Shown here one piece after another: positions 59,701 to 64,000 of a stretch of 64,000 bases of DNA. Source of the DNA: Trebouxia sp. TZW2008 (lineage: Eukaryota; Chlorophyta; Trebouxiophyceae; Trebouxiales; Trebouxiaceae); contig BDIU01000120.1 of the NCBI GenBank assembly GCA_002118135.1, forward strand, positions 17,474 through 81,473, given 5' to 3'. Each line of letters begins with the position of its first letter. Within the stretch, counting starts at the first letter, position 1. The notes under the pieces were generated by a model. That model was not told the DNA's origin. It did no database searches and saw only the letters and a list, made by a program, of their open reading frames with translations. The position numbers and the translations under genes are program-made.

Positions 59701-60463
59701 TATTTTACATGTGGCTCTCTTCCCAGTTAATTTCTAGACAGCAATCACTGTGCATGTTCTTTTGAAGTGATTTGCGTGCAGAGCATGCTGTGTCACTGAA
59801 TCGTGATGTGATCTGGCAGAGGCAGGGATTTCAAGCAGTGTTGATATTTGAGACGGTTCCAACTCTTGCTTGCACCCAAGCTGAGTCAAGTAACAGAATG
59901 TCCCTACCCATTTGCCATACCTACGCTGCATCAAAGCAAAATTGATGGGTGCAGGTCTACCCCCAGCAATCTTTGCAAGACCTGATTGGACCACAGCAGA
60001 TTCAGACCTTGCTGCAATTCATTGCCCAAGCTGAAGCTGCTTCTGTCAAGAGCAAGAAGGTATGCTAATCAGGCCTTGCTTGGCTGTTATCCTTATACTG
60101 CATGTTGTCAAATTGTCCGTGAAACAAGGTCGTGGGCGAGCTGGAGTCACACATGTCTTTTGATGTTACAGCCTTATCATGCAACATGTTGCTGCAGCTG
60201 AACTCACAGCATGTACTACCTTGCAGGTTGATGCACAGCTGAAGCGCCTCACGCAGCTGTTGCACAGCTCAAGCAACACAGGTGCAATGTTCAAGCACAT
60301 CAAGCCTGGCACCAGCAAACTTGCAAAAAAGGAACAGCGAGCGGCTGCCAGGGAAAGAGCTGGAAAAAAGCCAAAAGCACCAAAGGGATTGAAGAAAACG
60401 TCTGGAGGGGTTCACAAGCCCAAAAACAAAGACAAGTACAAGAAGAAGAAACCAGCTCAATGA
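50704..60463 (+). CDS. MYBBP1A: MYBBP1A/POL5 (DNA polymerase V) family nucleolar protein
   Basis: The yeast member Pol5 and the animal member MYBBP1A are large nucleolar HEAT-repeat proteins needed for rRNA production; they are not active polymerases. Exons include 50704-50760, 50903-50941, 51167-51283, 51450-51617, about 51881-52064, 52183-52287, 52563-52839, 53059-53302, 53550-53708, 54022-54110, 54328-54429, 54671-54817, 55148-55528, 55790-55950, 56445-56686, 57088-57190, 57556-57742, 58049-58213, 58430-58574, 58789-58870, 59110-59267, 59494-59650, 59955-60059 and 60227-60463. The start fits: MEEEGAAET... joins in phase to VLEFFWNLASLDE. The landmark AYVLKRLVRGLASARQGARQ matches the family. 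A long acidic segment (EEEEDDESSDDDS, DSSDDEDMDDDQM) lies before the C-terminal repeats, and the end is lysine-rich (KKPKAPKGLKKT), as expected for a nucleolar protein. Neighbouring NVL and TSR1 act in the same process. Confidence 0.87.
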
Positions 60464-60916
60464 TGCTGCGCATCTTTCAGTTGAATTGTTTGACAGCGTG
60501 TTGTATGAAGCAGTTGTACGTGTGGAGATGTCAATGAAACCTCAGACTTCTACTGGGGACGCTTTGTTGTTGCATGTGTAGCCAGACAGCAATATACGTG
60601 CCAAAGCTTTACACCCTTTGTCTGCATGACATTTCGTTGTGTGCATGACACTGTTCACAGACTGACTAACAGATGCACGAAGGGTCACGAGCGACACGCC
60701 TGAGCTGCGACAAATCTATCGCCATAACGGCAAGCGGGGCGGGCCGAGTTACGTCCTGCCCATAGCATGTCGCACGGTGCTAGTGTATCTAGTCTAAGCC
60801 TATTTCGGTCGAGGTTCCGGGTTTGCACGCCGCTGATCTGCAACCTTTGCACGGCTGATCAACACCCTGCCGACTGGGCGACGTTGCACCACATGTGATT
60901 GCTGCTGCATGCGGCA
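60464..60916. other. Intergenic region upstream of RNASEH2A
   Basis: About 450 bp between two genes on the same strand. Nothing recognised apart from the expected 3' flank and promoter. Confidence 0.4.
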
Positions 60917-62724
60917 ATGGCAGATAGTCTTATGCCGAGCGTAAACCCCAATGCGTTGCAGACGTGGTATTCCGAGCCCTGCTTTTTGGGAATCGGTGCG
61001 TCAATCCGCGCGTAATACACAACACCTCAATGCACAACACCTCATAAGCCTTGTCAGGCTTCTAAATTTGCTCGTGAGACACAGATGAAGCCGGCCGTGG
61101 CCCGGTGCTGGGGCCCATGGTCTATGCCTGTGCCTTTGCTCCAATAGCCTACAAGGACAGTCTGGCAAAACAGTATGTGTTGGGAGCAAACCTGGTTGCT
61201 TGAGCAGCAAATGCCACTTGTCATATGCAATGGCAACTTGAGACTGTCCTTGACTGCTGATCATGACTACAGGGCCTATGCAGATAGCAAGACCCTGACT
61301 GATGAGAAGCGGGAGGCATTATTTAAGGACATCCATAAGGATAATCAAGTTGCCTTCGCATGTGATGTCCTCAGCGCCAATGACATTTCTATCAACATGC
61401 TGTCTCGGTGGGCATTCATGTGCGCTGTTCATTTGTCAAAAGAGACTTGCTGATTGCGTCTTGACATACAGAGACAGGATCAGCTTGAACACTTTAGCAA
61501 ATGAGTCAACATTCAACCTGCTGAATTCTGTCTTGGCACAAGGCGTGAATCTCCAAGAGGTGTGTTTTGCGTCAGGTGAACCGCCAACAGTGCTCCTTGT
61601 TTCACAAGGTAATGCTCAGCCATTTATCATGCAGGTGTTTGTAGACACTGTGGGAGATTTAGCAAAGTGGCAAAGCAGATTAGAGAGCAAGTACCCAGGT
61701 GTCAGGTGGGCTTTGAACCCTATGTCATTTCTGATTGAGATTGGCAGGGATAAGTTGTTGACTAGCATCAAAGTGCTGACACTCAATATTTATGGCCCAC
61801 TGCATGCTGCAATTTAAATGCCTCTGTCGTGCAATTGCTACAGGTTTGTTGTTTGTCCAAAAGCAGATGCCATCTATCCTATCGTCAGTGCAGCAAGCAT
61901 TGTGGCCAAGGTCAGCTGTGTGCCTTGCTGTATTTCGGGGTCAGCATCAACAACTATCTTCCTGCAGGCCGTGTGTTGTTTGCAAAAGCTTCTGTTGCAT
62001 GCATTCAGGTGACTAGAGATAGACTGTTACGGGACTTCCAGGTAAATGAGACAATTGAAAGCTCAACAGATCAGCATGACAACTACGGCTCAGGCTATCC
62101 TGCAGGTAAGATCACACAGCTTTGCAGATAGAACCCAGCTTCAGATGTCACAATATATCAGTTGTGTGCAGATCCTGTCACAGTCTCATGGTTGGCGGCC
62201 AACATTATAAGCGTTTTTGGATTCCCATCATTAGTGCGCTTTAGTTGGCAAACAACTGCTCGCATTCTTGAGGAGTCAGCGTGCCCTGTGAAATGGTAAG
62301 TCAGTGGCATCACTCTACCTACCACTTGAGCATTGCAGCCAACAATGCTGACAAAATTGCTTGTATAAACCGCAATTGTGATGCATACGACGCCAACCTG
62401 CAAGGGTAGAGTCCATTGCTTTTGCTTGCTCAACACAGCAAAGTTGAATCATGCTAAGTCACCTTTTGCATAAGAAGCTGGACCTGACATGCATGTTGAT
62501 TCAGGGAAAACGAGGCTGAAGACCCTGCGCAAAGCACGCTCAATCTGTACACCATCAGCTCAAACGTCAGCACACCAGTTGTAAATGAACAGTCAACTAG
62601 CAACGGGCAGATCTCTGGTAATGCAGCGGGGCAAGGGCACCTGAAAGTACAGGCATCAACCGGCAGAAATCGTCATTCTTATTTCAGAGCAAGAAAGCTA
62701 CAACGCGTATGTCAGCAAGTTTGA
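60917..62724 (+). CDS. RNASEH2A: Ribonuclease H2 catalytic subunit A
   Basis: RNase H2 cuts RNA in RNA:DNA hybrids and starts removal of single ribonucleotides from DNA. Nine in-phase exons (60917-60995, 61085-61172, 61273-61407, 61472-61559, 61635-61705, 61844-61910, 62009-62105, 62172-62295, 62505-62724) give 322 residues. The four metal-binding acids are present: Asp27 and Glu28 in [13 protein letters not shown], Asp134 in VFVDTVGD and Asp162 in [18 protein letters not shown]. The spacings of 107 and 28 residues equal those of the human enzyme as I recall it. YGSGYP holds the ribonucleotide-sensing tyrosine (202). [20 protein letters not shown] and [12 protein letters not shown] near the end complete the eukaryotic H2A pattern. 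The last exon reads through a possible intron at about 62619-62688; the unspliced reading fits the family better. An in-frame second Met lies at codon 6. Confidence 0.96.
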
Positions 62725-63818
62725 GCATTTGGCTATGGCGCTTCACCCTCTTTGCGTGGACATGCTTGGCAATATCTGCAAAAGCAGTCATCAGCAATGT
62801 TGCCTCGACCATGCAACACTAAAGCTACTACAAATTCTTCACTTGATGTAGTGCTGTGAAGGACTTTGCATGTCGAAGAATTTTCAGCATTTGTTGACCA
62901 GCTGACGGCAGACAGTAAGTGTTGCGTATGCACCGTCCTTGCAGGCACACCATGTGCAGCTCTTTTGTTTGCTGCAAACGTGATGCTTTGCAGATCGATG
63001 TAAATAAGGAGCATACTGTACTTCATCAAGCTGTTGCAGTCAGATTGCTCATTTGCACTGGAATTCTAAACTGTAAACCCTGAACCCAATTTCTGTGGTG
63101 TTTACGGGCCGCTACGCAACGCTAGGGGCGGCCAAAGCATGCATCAAGGTTACAGGTCATGCAAAACTGCATCATTCTGGGAGCTGAAAGTTGCATTGTG
63201 CTCTCAGTCATTACAAGTTTCGTACAAAAGCATCCCTTCATGGCGTCTAGACACTAGCGCCAGCTGGGAAGCACAGAGCCTGGGTCAACAGTCAGACACT
63301 CTTGCTTTATTCATCCAATTTAAGGGACAACACGACAAACAGTAGGGGTGGAACACCCCTACTGGCAAGGGGTCGACTGGCAATAAAGCTTTGCTAATCA
63401 AATGTCACATGTTATGCCACAGAACAGACAGCAAAACAGCCAAGGTGATCTGTTACACGGTGAAAGCCTAACGACCAGGCAAATCGACTCGAAGCAACAC
63501 AGCTCGATCCAACCTGAACCCAAGGCAACTTCACAGGCAGCAGCGAGCCCTCTAAGCACACCGTCACAGCAGGATCACTTAACTGAAGATCACAACTGAG
63601 ATTGGTGCAACCACACAACACTGCAAATGCTACTCCCGCAAAAGAAAGGGTGCAGCATCCTATGAGCAATCAGGAAACACAAATCGAGCCCAGTACCCAG
63701 AACAGCTTGCTGTGCAAAAGCTGCCACTCACAAGGTACGTTGCTGTGTTGTCACCCAAAAACAAAGCACTGAGGACATGCCAAGCTGCATATGCAGCACA
63801 GCAATGCTAAAAAGAACC
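62725..63818. other. Intergenic region between convergent genes
   Basis: About 1.1 kb. An open frame at 63402-63599 is Gln/Ser-rich without a motif. No gene supported. Confidence 0.4.
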
Positions 63819-64000
63819 TCAAAACAGCTCAAGATCTACCTCTATGTCACTGCCGGAGCTGCATGACAGGAACTCAGACATGTCGCTCTCCAGTGCTGAT
63901 TGCTGAGGCCACTCATCTGCCGCTGATGTTGCATGCTGGTCTGCAGCATCTGAGAGCTGAAGTGACTGAGGTGCTGCATGCTGAACTGCAGGCTCTGGCT
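63819..64000 (-). CDS. C-terminal exon of an unidentified acidic protein (partial)
   Basis: The minus strand is open from the window edge to a TGA at 63821-63819. It encodes an Ala/Gln/Ser-rich stretch followed by ALESDMSEFLSCSSGSDIEV and DLELF at the end. The acidic, serine-rich ending with scattered aromatic residues could be an activation-type or interaction tail, but nothing identifies the protein. Another frame is also open here, so the reading frame is a judgement based on the acidic end. Confidence 0.35.
   Translation of the reverse strand, partial: PEPAVQHAAPQSLQLSDAADQHATSAADEWPQQSALESDMSEFLSCSSGSDIEVDLELF

Noticed and set aside
62619..62688. Intron in the last part of RNASEH2A
   Set aside because: GT and AG are present, but the unspliced frame gives the conserved ending [12 protein letters not shown], which splicing would remove.

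Overview
The window is nuclear DNA from a eukaryote of the green lineage, most likely a chlorophyte alga. Nearly every gene is broken into short exons (about 35 to 480 nt) with GT-AG or a few GC-AG introns. The genes include a plant-type NPSN SNARE and two small proteins of plant/algal type beside general eukaryotic genes. A pyruvate carboxylase, which land plants lack, argues for an alga. The species cannot be named from the sequence. Because of the introns, gene models were built by joining exons whose splice sites and reading phases agree. Where a first exon could not be found this is stated.

Layout, left to right: (1) 5' part of a pyruvate carboxylase gene on the minus strand, running off the left edge; (2) a DUF1279/FAM210-like membrane protein, plus; (3) a 17-exon NVL/CDC48C-type AAA ATPase of about 1024 residues, plus; (4) a leucine-rich-repeat protein fused to an atypical protein kinase, plus; (5) tRNA-Glu(TTC); (6) a small single-span membrane protein, minus; (7) a rhodanese-fold protein without the catalytic cysteine, plus; (8) a 9-exon F-box protein whose introns are full of repeats, plus; (9) TSR1, a 40S ribosome biogenesis factor, minus; (10) an NPSN-type Qb SNARE, plus; (11) USO1/p115 vesicle tether, minus; (12) a MYBBP1A/POL5 family nucleolar protein, plus; (13) RNASEH2A, plus; (14) the last exon of an unidentified minus-strand gene at the right edge.

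Functional themes are ribosome biogenesis (NVL, TSR1, MYBBP1A/POL5) and membrane traffic (NPSN, USO1). Several neighbours are head to head with short shared upstream regions, for example USO1 and MYBBP1A with 315 bp between start codons. This linkage may be incidental.

The most unusual signal lies in the introns. In at least four genes (pyruvate carboxylase, NVL, the F-box gene, TSR1) introns hold one to three tandem, partly decayed copies of the edge of a neighbouring exon together with its splice site. One copy, in the F-box gene, is still open and phase-compatible as an alternative exon. The F-box introns also carry a family of short elements with inverted CAGT-type ends flanked by TA, as expected of Tc1/mariner-derived MITEs. 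Five introns start with GC instead of GT, three of them in one gene.
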